This document shows positions 1 to 5,519 of a DNA stretch of 5,519 bases, piece by piece. Each line of letters starts with the position of its first letter. The first letter of the stretch is position 1. Position numbers and translations under genes: made by a program. Below the pieces are notes generated by a model that did no database searches, was not told the DNA's origin, and worked only from the letters and a program-made list of their open reading frames with translations. Origin of the DNA: Gemmatimonadota bacterium (GTDB taxonomy: Bacteria; Gemmatimonadota; Gemmatimonadetes; Gemmatimonadales; Gemmatimonadaceae); the NCBI GenBank assembly GCA_003222065.1, contig QHUV01000194.1, positions 1 through 5,519 of the forward strand, given 5' to 3'.

Positions 1-99
1 AGACGGGGCGTTCGGGTCGACGCCGGGGGCAGTGAGATCGCACGCGGCGAGTGGAGCGACGAGCGCAACGACGAGCAGAAGTGAACAATCGAGTCGCAT
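1..99 (-). CDS. N-terminal fragment of an outer-membrane lipoprotein, possibly SusD/RagB-like (runs off the window)
   Basis: The minus strand is open from an ATG at 97-99 to the window edge, giving 33 residues that begin MRLDCSLLLVVALVAPLAAC. This is a clear lipoprotein signal: a short basic start, a hydrophobic core at about 7-15, and the lipobox LAAC with the lipidated cysteine at 20. The mature part starts CDLTAPGVDPNAPS. A Cys followed shortly by a DPNAP(S/T) stretch is typical of SusD/RagB nutrient-binding lipoproteins, which pair with SusC/TonB-dependent porins, so that family is my best guess; only 14 mature residues are visible. A GGAG seven bases before the ATG supports the start. 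It lies downstream of lptD on the same strand but beyond a strong hairpin, so it is probably a separate transcription unit. The lipoprotein call is firm; the family is tentative. Confidence 0.6.
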   Translation of the reverse strand, partial: MRLDCSLLLVVALVAPLAACDLTAPGVDPNAPS

Positions 100-106
100 G
101 GCGGAG

Positions 107-110
107 CTCC
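107..110 (-). promoter_or_regulatory. Ribosome binding site of the lipoprotein gene
   Basis: On the minus strand GGAG sits seven bases upstream of the ATG at 97-99, which fixes that start. The motif lies inside a 10-base perfect palindrome (102-111, CGGAGCTCCG). The palindrome has no loop and so is unlikely to fold on itself. Confidence 0.5.
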
Positions 111-186
111 GATGGAGGCCGTGCCACCAGCATTGCACGCCACGCACCCGAGGCCCACGATCCCGAAACGCAAGTTACAGCTTCAC

Positions 187-240
187 TTAACAAAGGGCGG
201 CAGCGATGTCCGTCCGAGACGGAGGACAGGTCGCTGCCGC
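187..240 (-). terminator. Strong hairpin, probable terminator of the pal-tatC-lptD unit
   Basis: A 10-bp perfect outer stem pairs 197-206 with 231-240. Inside it, 207-211 pairs with 224-228 and 213-216 with 220-223, closing on a three-base loop (217-219). The only interruptions are one unpaired base at 212 and two at 229-230, so about 19 base pairs form. Read on the minus strand, it begins 33 bases after the lptD stop and is followed by CCTTTGTTAA, a weak T-rich tail. The plus-strand side lacks T residues. This fits an intrinsic terminator for leftward transcription, separating lptD from the lipoprotein gene. The imperfect T tract leaves room for a processing or attenuation role. Between this hairpin and the lipoprotein start (100-186) I see no confident promoter. 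Confidence 0.6.
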
Positions 241-273
241 TCGAAGAGAACGATACCCTCGTGAGGCAGGATC

Positions 274-3267
274 TCAGAAGCCGCCCGATCGCACCGTCGA
301 CTTGTTGTAATCGAACTTGAGATCCGGCTCCGCCTTCAGGGCAATGAAGAAGTTGAAGGCAAAATTGCCGTTGGCCGATTGGGTGAACGCGAATACGGCG
401 CGCCAGTCATGGAGGTCGCGCTGAAGCGTGACATAATGCTGGGCGAACTGGTGCTTCGTGAAATCGTATTGCGTGTTCCAGCTCACGGCCCATTTCTCCG
501 TTAGGCTGAAACGGAGGTCGGCACCAAGGTTCGTCATTGGGGGATTGCGATAGAACGTCGCGCCAGCAATTCCCGGGGTGAGCGGGTTCTGCGCGGATGT
601 CGTCTGCGCCTGGGACTGTATCACGCAGGTCTGGTACACGGTCTGGACGACGACAGGATCTGTTCCCGCTTCAGCCGCGAGCTGACGGCAACGCGCCAAG
701 GGATCGATCACGACGACGTTTGCCTGGCTGCCGACCGGTGGTCGTGTTCGGTTCGATGAGAAGGTCAGTGCCGCGCTCCATCCCTGCGACGGTGGCACGA
801 TGAACTGCGTGCCGCGCGCTCCGCTGCCGGCCACGGGCTGGTTCGAGATCTGACGCACGTATTGATCGTCGCGCTGGCCGGTCTGGTCGGGCGTTGGCGA
901 GGCCGTCGGGCGCTGGTCGTTAGGTACCGCTCGGCCGAAAAGACGAGTCAAGACCGTGAATGGATTATTTCCCTGCGCCAGGTTGAAGGATGCGGAAACG
1001 GTTTCGAGGTACGGCTTGAAAACCGCCGTGTCGCTCAGCGGACTACCCTGAAAGAGCGAATAACCGGAACTGAACTGAAATCCGGGGAGCAGATCCGACG
1101 ATACGTTGTAGCTGAACGTGGACGTCGTTAGGCCACGAATCGCCTTGTGCGCGGCATGAGCCTGATCGATGTTGTAGCTCAGCGACGAAAAGGAGAGCGA
1201 AAGCAGCTTGATCTTCTCGGAGGCATCCGCACTCGTATCGGTTCGCGAGCGAACCTTTGCCTCGATGTTCTGATTCAGCCCGAACGTCAATTGGTTGGTC
1301 TGCAGTCCAGTGAACTCGTGTGCCTTCGACCGACCGGCCGCTCTGAGGTATTCCGCGCTCACGTCGGCGCGCGGCGCGTAGTTGTAGCTAATCGAGGGCT
1401 GTAGGGTGTGCCGCAAACGCGAGAATGGCCCGAAGCCGGGGAGCAAACCGTAGATCGCCGGCGATGCCGCGAGCGAAAACGAAGGAGTCTTCGACTGATG
1501 GACAAACTTGCCATCGCTGAGATTCGTGCGCAGCCAGAATGGACCCGAGGTGACGTTCGCGAGGCCGACGCTTGGCGTCACGTTGAATAGACTGCGAAAG
1601 AGCGGTGGGAGCTGAAAGTTCGGCGTCCAATCGATCTCGGTCTTGTAAAAGTTCGGAAAGATGCGATCGCCTAACGACGCGCCACTTGTTGCGTCGTTGA
1701 GGGTGACCTTTTGCGGGTAATCGAACAACTCCTCATTGACGGTAAAAAGGTTGCCGAGGGCATAGCCGAAGATGGTAATTGGCGTATCGAATCTCGCCGC
1801 CGTCAGGTAGTGATCTCGCTTGGTGCGCACGCTGTCGAGCAGACCGTTCGCCCCGGTGATGTACCGGAACGCGAAGTCGCCGGTCTGATCGATGTGCAGC
1901 GACTGTTGCGCGCTGTAGTTGAAGTTCGGCGTCCACTGCAGCCACGACGCGAGATTGAGAGGCCCCGTGCTGAGCGAGACCTGTGGCAAGCTCTGGTCGA
2001 CCTGCGGGCGGCCGGGATGCTGCTCCCGAGATCCCCCCAACTGCAACTGCGCGGGGCCGATCTTGTCGCTGTAATTGAACGACGATCGGATGTTCGCCAG
2101 CGCCGTGTAAGGGTTGAACGTGTTCTGACGTTGCAGCGTCGTGCTCGTCACGTAGTTCACGTCGGACGAAAAGCGACGGTCGCGCGTGAACGACTGGCGG
2201 TGGTCCCACGTCAGCGCAAGGTTCGTCTGACCGTCGCGCTGCCGCATATAGGACGACGCCAGATTACCGGTCAAGAAGCGGTCGAGCCAATTGTAGCGCC
2301 ATTCTCCGCTGTACTTCACCCATCCCGGGTCACCCTGTGTCGCACCTGCGCTGCTGCGCCAGTCGAACCAGGCCGACGCGTCCATGTAGTCATTGATCGA
2401 AAGGAAGTACCCGACGTTCTCGACGTTGCGGCGGTACGATGGATTGGTGCGGATGAGATCCGAGACGCCAAAACGCGGCGTCAGGATGCCGCTGTGCCGC
2501 CCAGGACGCATGTCGGAGAACATGAACGGCAGCCACATTACTGGGATGTCCTTGATGTACAGGACTGCCGGTCGTGCCACGAGTGTGTTCGCGCCCGAAC
2601 GCTTCACCTCGTCGAACTTGAAGTGGTAATCCGGAATCGAGTCGGTGCAGCTCGTGAGCTCACCACCAAGGCCATAGAAAGCCGAGCTTTTTCCGGCCGC
2701 GGAATCGCCCAGGATCGCCTTCCCTTTCTGGGCGCTAATCTGCCAGACGGCCCCCGTGTTCGCGGAGAACCTCGGGTTACTGATCGTAGCGGACCGTTCG
2801 TTGAGACTATACTCAAGTCTCCCACGGCCGACGACGTCCGCCTGACCGCTCCCGGGATCGTGCATGACGATGGTCTGTCCGATCGCCGTCGCGACTTTCG
2901 TGCGTTGATTGAAGAACACGCCCGTGTCGGCGTACACGGTTTGGGAGTCACCACGCTGCACGATCGCCCGCTTGCTCGCGGCACCGAGGATCTGGAACAG
3001 ATCATTCTGGGCGTCGAAGGTGACACGATCGCCCTCGTAGCGCGTGACGGTGTAGCCGCTCTTGCGCAATAGCGCCTGCATTACGGAATCCGGCGGCGAC
3101 AGCCGCAGTTTGGCTGCCATCGCACTGTCGACGCCTGTGGTGTCGCGTCGTGTGGTGTCACGACGGGGCGCTTGGATCTGTGGCCGCGGCAACCGTTGCG
3201 CGCGTAGCGTCGTTAGGGCCACGAGCCCCATGATGAGAGCGAGTCCGACGACGCGCCAGCGTCTCAC
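274..3267 (-). CDS. lptD: LPS-assembly outer-membrane protein LptD (OstA/Imp)
   Basis: This 997-residue protein should be the outer-membrane beta-barrel that, with the lipoprotein LptE, takes LPS from the LptA bridge and places it in the outer leaflet. A Sec-type signal peptide covers about 1-23 (hydrophobic core 8-19, cleavage near LRAQ). A short RRDTT repeat follows, then an OstA/LptA-like jellyroll at about 78-190. The LptD core starts near 200-270 with TSCTDSIPDYHFK, VLYIKDIPVMWLPF and GRHSGILTPRFG, matching the family's PvfYlPy...RrtGfLlP block. The rest alternates aromatic-rich strands, as in a large barrel, and ends in Phe, the usual signal for BAM insertion. It is longer than E. coli LptD (784 residues); part of the excess is a P/T/S/Q-rich insert at about 780-905. 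Cysteines are only at 207, 860 and 881. The start is GTG at 3265-3267, overlapping the tatC stop (GTGA), with AGGAGG ten bases upstream. Family assignment is solid; details of the barrel are inferred. Confidence 0.9.
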   Translation of the reverse strand: MRRWRVVGLALIMGLVALTTLRAQRLPRPQIQAPRRDTTRRDTTGVDSAMAAKLRLSPPDSVMQALLRKSGYTVTRYEGDRVTFDAQNDLFQILGAASKRAIVQRGDSQTVYADTGVFFNQRTKVATAIGQTIVMHDPGSGQADVVGRGRLEYSLNERSATISNPRFSANTGAVWQISAQKGKAILGDSAAGKSSAFYGLGGELTSCTDSIPDYHFKFDEVKRSGANTLVARPAVLYIKDIPVMWLPFMFSDMRPGRHSGILTPRFGVSDLIRTNPSYRRNVENVGYFLSINDYMDASAWFDWRSSAGATQGDPGWVKYSGEWRYNWLDRFLTGNLASSYMRQRDGQTNLALTWDHRQSFTRDRRFSSDVNYVTSTTLQRQNTFNPYTALANIRSSFNYSDKIGPAQLQLGGSREQHPGRPQVDQSLPQVSLSTGPLNLASWLQWTPNFNYSAQQSLHIDQTGDFAFRYITGANGLLDSVRTKRDHYLTAARFDTPITIFGYALGNLFTVNEELFDYPQKVTLNDATSGASLGDRIFPNFYKTEIDWTPNFQLPPLFRSLFNVTPSVGLANVTSGPFWLRTNLSDGKFVHQSKTPSFSLAASPAIYGLLPGFGPFSRLRHTLQPSISYNYAPRADVSAEYLRAAGRSKAHEFTGLQTNQLTFGLNQNIEAKVRSRTDTSADASEKIKLLSLSFSSLSYNIDQAHAAHKAIRGLTTSTFSYNVSSDLLPGFQFSSGYSLFQGSPLSDTAVFKPYLETVSASFNLAQGNNPFTVLTRLFGRAVPNDQRPTASPTPDQTGQRDDQYVRQISNQPVAGSGARGTQFIVPPSQGWSAALTFSSNRTRPPVGSQANVVVIDPLARCRQLAAEAGTDPVVVQTVYQTCVIQSQAQTTSAQNPLTPGIAGATFYRNPPMTNLGADLRFSLTEKWAVSWNTQYDFTKHQFAQHYVTLQRDLHDWRAVFAFTQSANGNFAFNFFIALKAEPDLKFDYNKSTVRSGGF
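3136..3165 (-). repeat. Two-copy 15-base tandem repeat in lptD (RRDTT x2)
   Basis: Positions 3136-3150 and 3151-3165 are 15-base copies that differ at two positions. They encode RRDTT RRDTT at LptD residues 35-44, in the segment just after the signal peptide. The repeat length is a multiple of three, so copy-number change would keep the frame. It is probably a recent duplication in a flexible linker. Confidence 0.6.
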
Positions 3268-4049
3268 GCCGGTACGCCCTCCTCCGCGCTCACCTCCGCG
3301 TCGCGCCGCTGCTTCTTACGATAGATCACGTACGCGACGGCGACGCTCATCTCGTACAAAAGGTATAACGGGATCGCGAGCGCGATTGTCGTCGTGAGTA
3401 AGTCGCCTGGCGTAATGATGGCCGCCGCGCCATAGCTGATCACGAGTGCGTAGCGCCGAAACTTGCCCAGCGTTTGCGGCGAGACGATGCCCAGCGCCGA
3501 TAGTCCGACGATCACAATCGGCACCTCGAACACACCGCCGAACGCGAGACACATGCTGGTCACGAATCCGAAATACTCGGACACGGTAATCATTGGCGTG
3601 AGCGACTGCGCCTCGAGGCCGAACAGAAACTTGAGCGTCAGCGGCAAAACGAGGAAATACGCGAGGGCGACGCCACCGAGAAACAGCAACGTGGCTGCCA
3701 GCAGTACGGGGATGACAACGCGCCGCTCGTGCTTGTACAGCGCCGGTGATAGGAACGCCCATACGTTGTAACCGATCACCGGGAGCGCGACAACGATGCC
3801 CACCACGAGTGACATCTGCAGAATCGCCGAGAACGTGTCTCCCGGATGCGTGTAGACCAGCGTTTGCCCGCGCAGGTATGGAAGCACAGGCTGCTGGAGC
3901 ACGCGGATCAAGTCGAGCTTGAACGTCAGGAGAAATCCGATCCCCACACCGACGACCAGCGCGCCGAGCGAATAGATGATGCGCCAACGCAGTTCCTCGA
4001 GATGATCGAGGAACGGCATCTCACCCGTCGGCGACTTGGGGATGGCCAT
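3264..4049 (-). CDS. tatC: Twin-arginine translocase subunit TatC
   Basis: TatC is the inner-membrane receptor that binds twin-arginine signal peptides and organises TatA/TatB for export of folded proteins. The 261-residue length is normal for the family. The start carries the hallmark MPFLDHLEELRWRI (residues 11-24), equivalent to the family's HL.ELR.R block. Six membrane segments can be placed at about 25-44, 72-100, 113-137, 157-182, 198-213 and 217-240. Conserved features include PALYKHERR (102-110, with the conserved Glu at 108), FEVP (174-177, with the membrane Glu at 175) and TPGD (213-216). The tail is charged (YRKKQRR onward). The ATG at 4047-4049 lies directly before the conserved N-terminus, but the ribosome binding site is weak (GGA four bases upstream). 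The gene follows cpoB by 52 bases and its stop overlaps lptD by four. No tatA or tatB is in the window, so they must be elsewhere. Confidence 0.95.
   Translation of the reverse strand: MAIPKSPTGEMPFLDHLEELRWRIIYSLGALVVGVGIGFLLTFKLDLIRVLQQPVLPYLRGQTLVYTHPGDTFSAILQMSLVVGIVVALPVIGYNVWAFLSPALYKHERRVVIPVLLAATLLFLGGVALAYFLVLPLTLKFLFGLEAQSLTPMITVSEYFGFVTSMCLAFGGVFEVPIVIVGLSALGIVSPQTLGKFRRYALVISYGAAAIITPGDLLTTTIALAIPLYLLYEMSVAVAYVIYRKKQRRDAEVSAEEGVPA
3278..3283 (-). promoter_or_regulatory. Ribosome binding site for lptD inside the tatC 3' end
   Basis: AGGAGG on the minus strand lies ten bases before the lptD GTG and within the last codons of tatC (EEGVPA). Together with the GTGA overlap, it supports the GTG start and translational coupling of lptD to tatC. 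Confidence 0.55.
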
Positions 4050-4073
4050 GGATTCCAGCTACTACACGACTGT

Positions 4074-4087
4074 GGCTCGAAAGAGCC
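4074..4087 (-). other. Small hairpin between cpoB and tatC
   Basis: GGCTC (4074-4078) and GAGCC (4083-4087) form a perfect 5-bp stem around a four-base loop (TTTC on the transcribed minus-strand sequence). It sits in the only sizeable gap of the operon, 25 bases before the tatC start. No T tract follows, so it is not an obvious terminator. It may be an mRNA processing or stability element, or chance. Confidence 0.3.
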
Positions 4088-4101
4088 GTGACATCCGACG
4101 C

Positions 4102-4437
4102 TTACTTCGTGGTGCGGAGCAGGTCCCGCGCCAGGCTCGCCTCATCGCTGCTCGGATAGTCTTTGACAATGCGGTTCAAGGCCGCACGCGCCGGAGTGTT
4201 CTTCTTCTGCGCGATGAGGGACAGCGCGTACTTGTATAGCGCCGTCGGCGCCGCCTTCGACTGCGGGTACTTGGAGACCACCAATTGATACACTGAATCG
4301 GCCGCCGCCGCATTCTTCTCCTCGGCGAACGACTGACCGATGTATAGCTGTGCGGAAGGAGCTTCCTCGAATTTCGGATATCTCACCAGGAGATCCTGGA
4401 AACCCGAGCGCGCGACGCCAAAGCTGCCACGCTGCAT
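4102..4437 (-). CDS. C-terminal TPR part of a CpoB/YbgF-like protein (separated from its N-terminus by a frame change)
   Basis: This frame encodes the tetratricopeptide (TPR) domain of the Tol-Pal accessory protein CpoB/YbgF, a periplasmic protein that coordinates peptidoglycan synthesis with outer-membrane constriction. Three TPR-like units are visible: ARSGFQDLLVRYP, AADSVYQLVVSKYP and ARAALNRIVKDYP, each ending in the typical YP. The frame is open upstream to 4518 and encodes QGAPGPAQLFQIAFDQ just before the first ATG, which is the usual linker and first TPR helix. That region contains no ATG, GTG or TTG, and the ATG at 4435-4437 has no ribosome binding site and would cut off the first helix. 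So this is most likely the 3' part of the gene starting at 4748, not an independent gene. The final residues are ARDLLRTTK. Confidence 0.75.
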   Translation of the reverse strand: MQRGSFGVARSGFQDLLVRYPKFEEAPSAQLYIGQSFAEEKNAAAADSVYQLVVSKYPQSKAAPTALYKYALSLIAQKKNTPARAALNRIVKDYPSSDEASLARDLLRTTK

Positions 4438-4748
4438 TTGATCAAACGCGATCTGGAAAAGTTGTGCTGGTCCCGGCGCGCCCTGAGGGAGAACCGCGTA
4501 CTGAGTAACCGGAGTGAATCATTCGCGCGCGCGATCAACATCAATGCGGTGTCGGCTTGGGCGCGCCGCGTCGTGTCCGTCTGCGCGATCGAGCTACGAA
4601 GCGCCCGCAACTCATCCTGCAACGTGCGGATGTCACCCGTGCTCGCGAGACATCCCGTCGTGCCCAGGGCGAGCACGACGGATCTGGACGCGAGGAAGCG
4701 TATTCGCGTCCCACGCGTCCGGCGCTGCCGGAGCGACTGCATCATCAT
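4383..4748 (-). CDS. N-terminal part of a CpoB/YbgF-like Tol-Pal protein (frameshifted gene)
   Basis: The true coding part runs from the start to about residue 86. Residues 1-33 look like an export signal with a long basic n-region, a core at about 23-29, and TTGC with a possible lipid-bearing Cys at 33. The -3 Thr makes a poor lipobox. Residues 38-86 (from GDIRTLQDELRALR to SLRLLSTRF) form a heptad-like helix, as in the trimerising coiled coil of CpoB. After that the frame gives RARRDQHNFSRS and other text unlike the family, while the overlapping -1 frame carries the TPR domain at 4102-4437. The start overlaps the pal stop (ATGA). Three consecutive ATGs begin at 4748, 4745 and 4742. GAGG at 4751-4754 is two, five and eight bases from them, so the third may be the real start. 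The gene follows pal, where cpoB is normally found. Restoring one base would give about 215 residues. Confidence 0.7.
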   Translation of the reverse strand: MMMQSLRQRRTRGTRIRFLASRSVVLALGTTGCLASTGDIRTLQDELRALRSSIAQTDTTRRAQADTALMLIARANDSLRLLSTRFSLRARRDQHNFSRSRLIKCSVAALASRARVSRISW

Positions 4749-5386
4749 GTCCTCGGTCTGTTGAGCCGCGATCCACCGGCGGTGATCTCGAACTCATCGC
4801 GGCGATTCTGCGCCCAGGCATTCTCGTCGTGCCCATCAGAGACGGGACGACCCTCGCCGAAGCTCACCGTCTCGACGCGCGTCGCGGCGACGCCGCGCTC
4901 GGTGAGATACCGCTTCGCGCTCGCTGCGCGACGCTGACCCAGCGCGATGTTGTACTCGACCGAGCCGCGCTCATCGGTGTGGCCGGCGACGCGAATCGTG
5001 AGATCGGGGTTCGCCATGAGCACTGGAACCTTCGCATCCAGCGTTGCCCGCGCATCGTCACGCAGTTCCGACCGGTCGAAATCGAAGTGAACTACCGCGG
5101 TGACGGTGTTGCGGAGTCCTGTTTGGTCGCCTGCTGCCGTCGCGGCTTCGTTGGCGCGACGAACGCTGTCGTCGTACGCGCGCTGCCGCGCGAGCGCCGC
5201 ATCGCGCGCAGCCTGTGCGCGAGCGATCGAGTCACGAATAGCGGCGCTGTCGACCGTCGGCGCAGCCGGGGCCGGTGCAGGTGCGGGCGCGACTTCCGGT
5301 TTCTTGTGGCACGCACCGATAACGACTATCGAGGCGACCACGGCGATCGAGATCGAGCGAGCAGCGGCACGGGAGTGTGCTGTCAT
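4745..5386 (-). CDS. pal: Peptidoglycan-associated outer-membrane lipoprotein Pal
   Basis: Pal anchors the outer membrane to peptidoglycan and is the cargo and partner of TolB in the Tol-Pal system, acting at the division site. The 213-residue product has a lipoprotein signal at 1-25 with lipobox IGAC (Cys 26). An APAPAPAAP linker (33-42) follows, then a charged Ala/Arg/Asp-rich predicted helix at about 47-85. The OmpA-type peptidoglycan-binding domain spans about 95-201. Its core shows VHFDFDRSELR (99-109), GHTDERGSVEYN (135-146) and LGQRRAASAKRYL (149-161). The TD at 137-138 and the Arg pair at 152-153 match the diaminopimelate-binding positions of the family. E. coli Pal is shorter (173 residues), and the helical insert explains most of the extra length. 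The ATG at 5384-5386 has AGGAGAG eight bases upstream. The stop overlaps the start of the next gene by four bases, suggesting coupled translation. Confidence 0.93.
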   Translation of the reverse strand: MTAHSRAAARSISIAVVASIVVIGACHKKPEVAPAPAPAPAAPTVDSAAIRDSIARAQAARDAALARQRAYDDSVRRANEAATAAGDQTGLRNTVTAVVHFDFDRSELRDDARATLDAKVPVLMANPDLTIRVAGHTDERGSVEYNIALGQRRAASAKRYLTERGVAATRVETVSFGEGRPVSDGHDENAWAQNRRDEFEITAGGSRLNRPRT

Positions 5387-5394
5387 CGAAGATT

Positions 5395-5401
5395 CTCTCC
5401 T
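5395..5401 (-). promoter_or_regulatory. Ribosome binding site of pal
   Basis: AGGAGAG on the minus strand, eight bases before the pal ATG at 5384-5386, is the strongest and best-spaced Shine-Dalgarno sequence in the window. It confirms the pal start and fits high expression of this abundant lipoprotein. Confidence 0.7.
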
Positions 5402-5446
5402 GAAAGGCTAAGGTGGGAGGACGTGTGGGGACCACAGGAGGGGACT

Positions 5447-5458
5447 TTCGGCGCCGAA
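5447..5458. promoter_or_regulatory. 12-bp perfect palindrome upstream of pal
   Basis: TTCGGCGCCGAA is fully self-complementary and lies in the 96-bp gap between the putative upstream stop (5483-5485) and pal. It could be a binding site for a dimeric regulator, but in GC-rich DNA it could be chance. I see no convincing -35/-10 pair nearby. Two smaller hairpins flank it: 5424-5436 (TGTGG/CCACA) and 5469-5481 (CGTCC/GGACG). Confidence 0.25.
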
Positions 5459-5482
5459 GCGATGACGCCGTCCTACGGACGA

Positions 5483-5519
5483 CTAGCAGCGGTTGTCGAT
5501 GCACTCGACCCAAGACGAG
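5483..5519 (-). CDS. Possible last codons of an upstream gene (tolB expected by context)
   Basis: One minus-strand frame entering from the window edge reads SSWVECIDNRC followed by TAG at 5483-5485. Ten of its eleven codons end in G or C, as expected for a gene in this genome; a competing frame ending in another TAG further left has poor third-position GC. In most Tol-Pal operons tolB lies directly before pal, so the C-terminus of TolB is the natural expectation. Eleven residues are too few to recognise a beta-propeller, and this could also be non-coding. Confidence 0.25.
   Translation of the reverse strand, partial: SSWVECIDNRC

Noticed and set aside
51..320. 89-codon plus-strand frame over the intergenic hairpin and lptD 3' end
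   Set aside because: It runs antisense across the lipoprotein start, the terminator hairpin and the end of lptD, and has no ribosome binding site or recognisable motif.
1711..3072. 453-codon open frame on the plus strand, antisense to lptD
   Set aside because: Its codons are in exact register with lptD codons, so a stop would require TTA, CTA or TCA in lptD, which are rare in GC-rich genes. The product is Arg/Val-rich low-information sequence with no recognisable domain, whereas lptD is a clear family member.
3196..3267. Twin-arginine signal in LptD, suggested by MRRWRV and the neighbouring tatC
   Set aside because: The motif lacks the SRRxFLK pattern, and LptD is a Sec and BAM substrate; a basic n-region is enough to explain the arginines.
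3316..3987. 223-codon minus-strand frame inside tatC
   Set aside because: It overlaps the fully convincing tatC in another frame and encodes an Arg/Ala-rich product typical of GC-rich shadow frames.
4383..4518. Programmed -1 ribosomal frameshifting in cpoB
   Set aside because: No XXXYYYZ slippery heptamer is seen in the overlap, and the joined product would still lack part of the expected coiled coil. Mutation or assembly error is the simpler explanation.
4524..4533. CG dinucleotide run of ten bases as the source of the cpoB frame change
   Set aside because: The same frame is family-like on both sides of the run (LMLIARANDSLRLLSTRF), so the change must lie further downstream.
5232..5513. 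93-codon minus-strand frame covering the gap before pal
   Set aside because: It is out of frame with pal and overlaps its signal and linker; the product is Arg/Pro-rich with no family features, and pal has the good ribosome binding site.

Overview
The window is a compact minus-strand block of cell-envelope genes from a Gram-negative (two-membrane) bacterium with high GC. The protein styles (an Ala/Arg/Asp-rich Pal linker, a CpoB-like protein with a GAPGPAQLF linker, a nearly 1000-residue LptD, and a lipoprotein starting CDLTAPGVDPNAPS) look most like Gemmatimonadota. That assignment is from memory of the families, not from a search.

Read in the direction of transcription (high to low coordinates), the layout is as follows. 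The possible last codons of an upstream gene lie at 5483-5519; tolB would be expected there. A 96-bp gap holds a 12-bp palindrome. Next come pal (4745-5386), then a cpoB/ybgF-type gene (4102-4748) that overlaps pal by four bases but is broken by a frame change near 4483-4491. tatC (3264-4049) follows a 52-bp gap containing a small hairpin, and lptD (274-3267) overlaps the tatC stop by four bases and starts with GTG. A strong hairpin at 197-240 lies just after lptD and probably ends the transcript. The first 99 bases hold the start of a separate minus-strand lipoprotein gene, probably SusD/RagB-like, with its own ribosome binding site.

The genes share a theme. Pal and CpoB belong to the Tol-Pal machine, which ties the outer membrane to peptidoglycan. 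TatC is the receptor of the twin-arginine translocase in the inner membrane. LptD is the outer-membrane barrel that places LPS in the outer leaflet. The window is well explained by known families, and I see no mobile element, CRISPR array, tRNA or rRNA and no clearly new system. The points most worth a second look are the damaged cpoB gene, the unusual cysteine placement and long insert in LptD, and the coupling of tol-pal, tatC and lptD in one unit.
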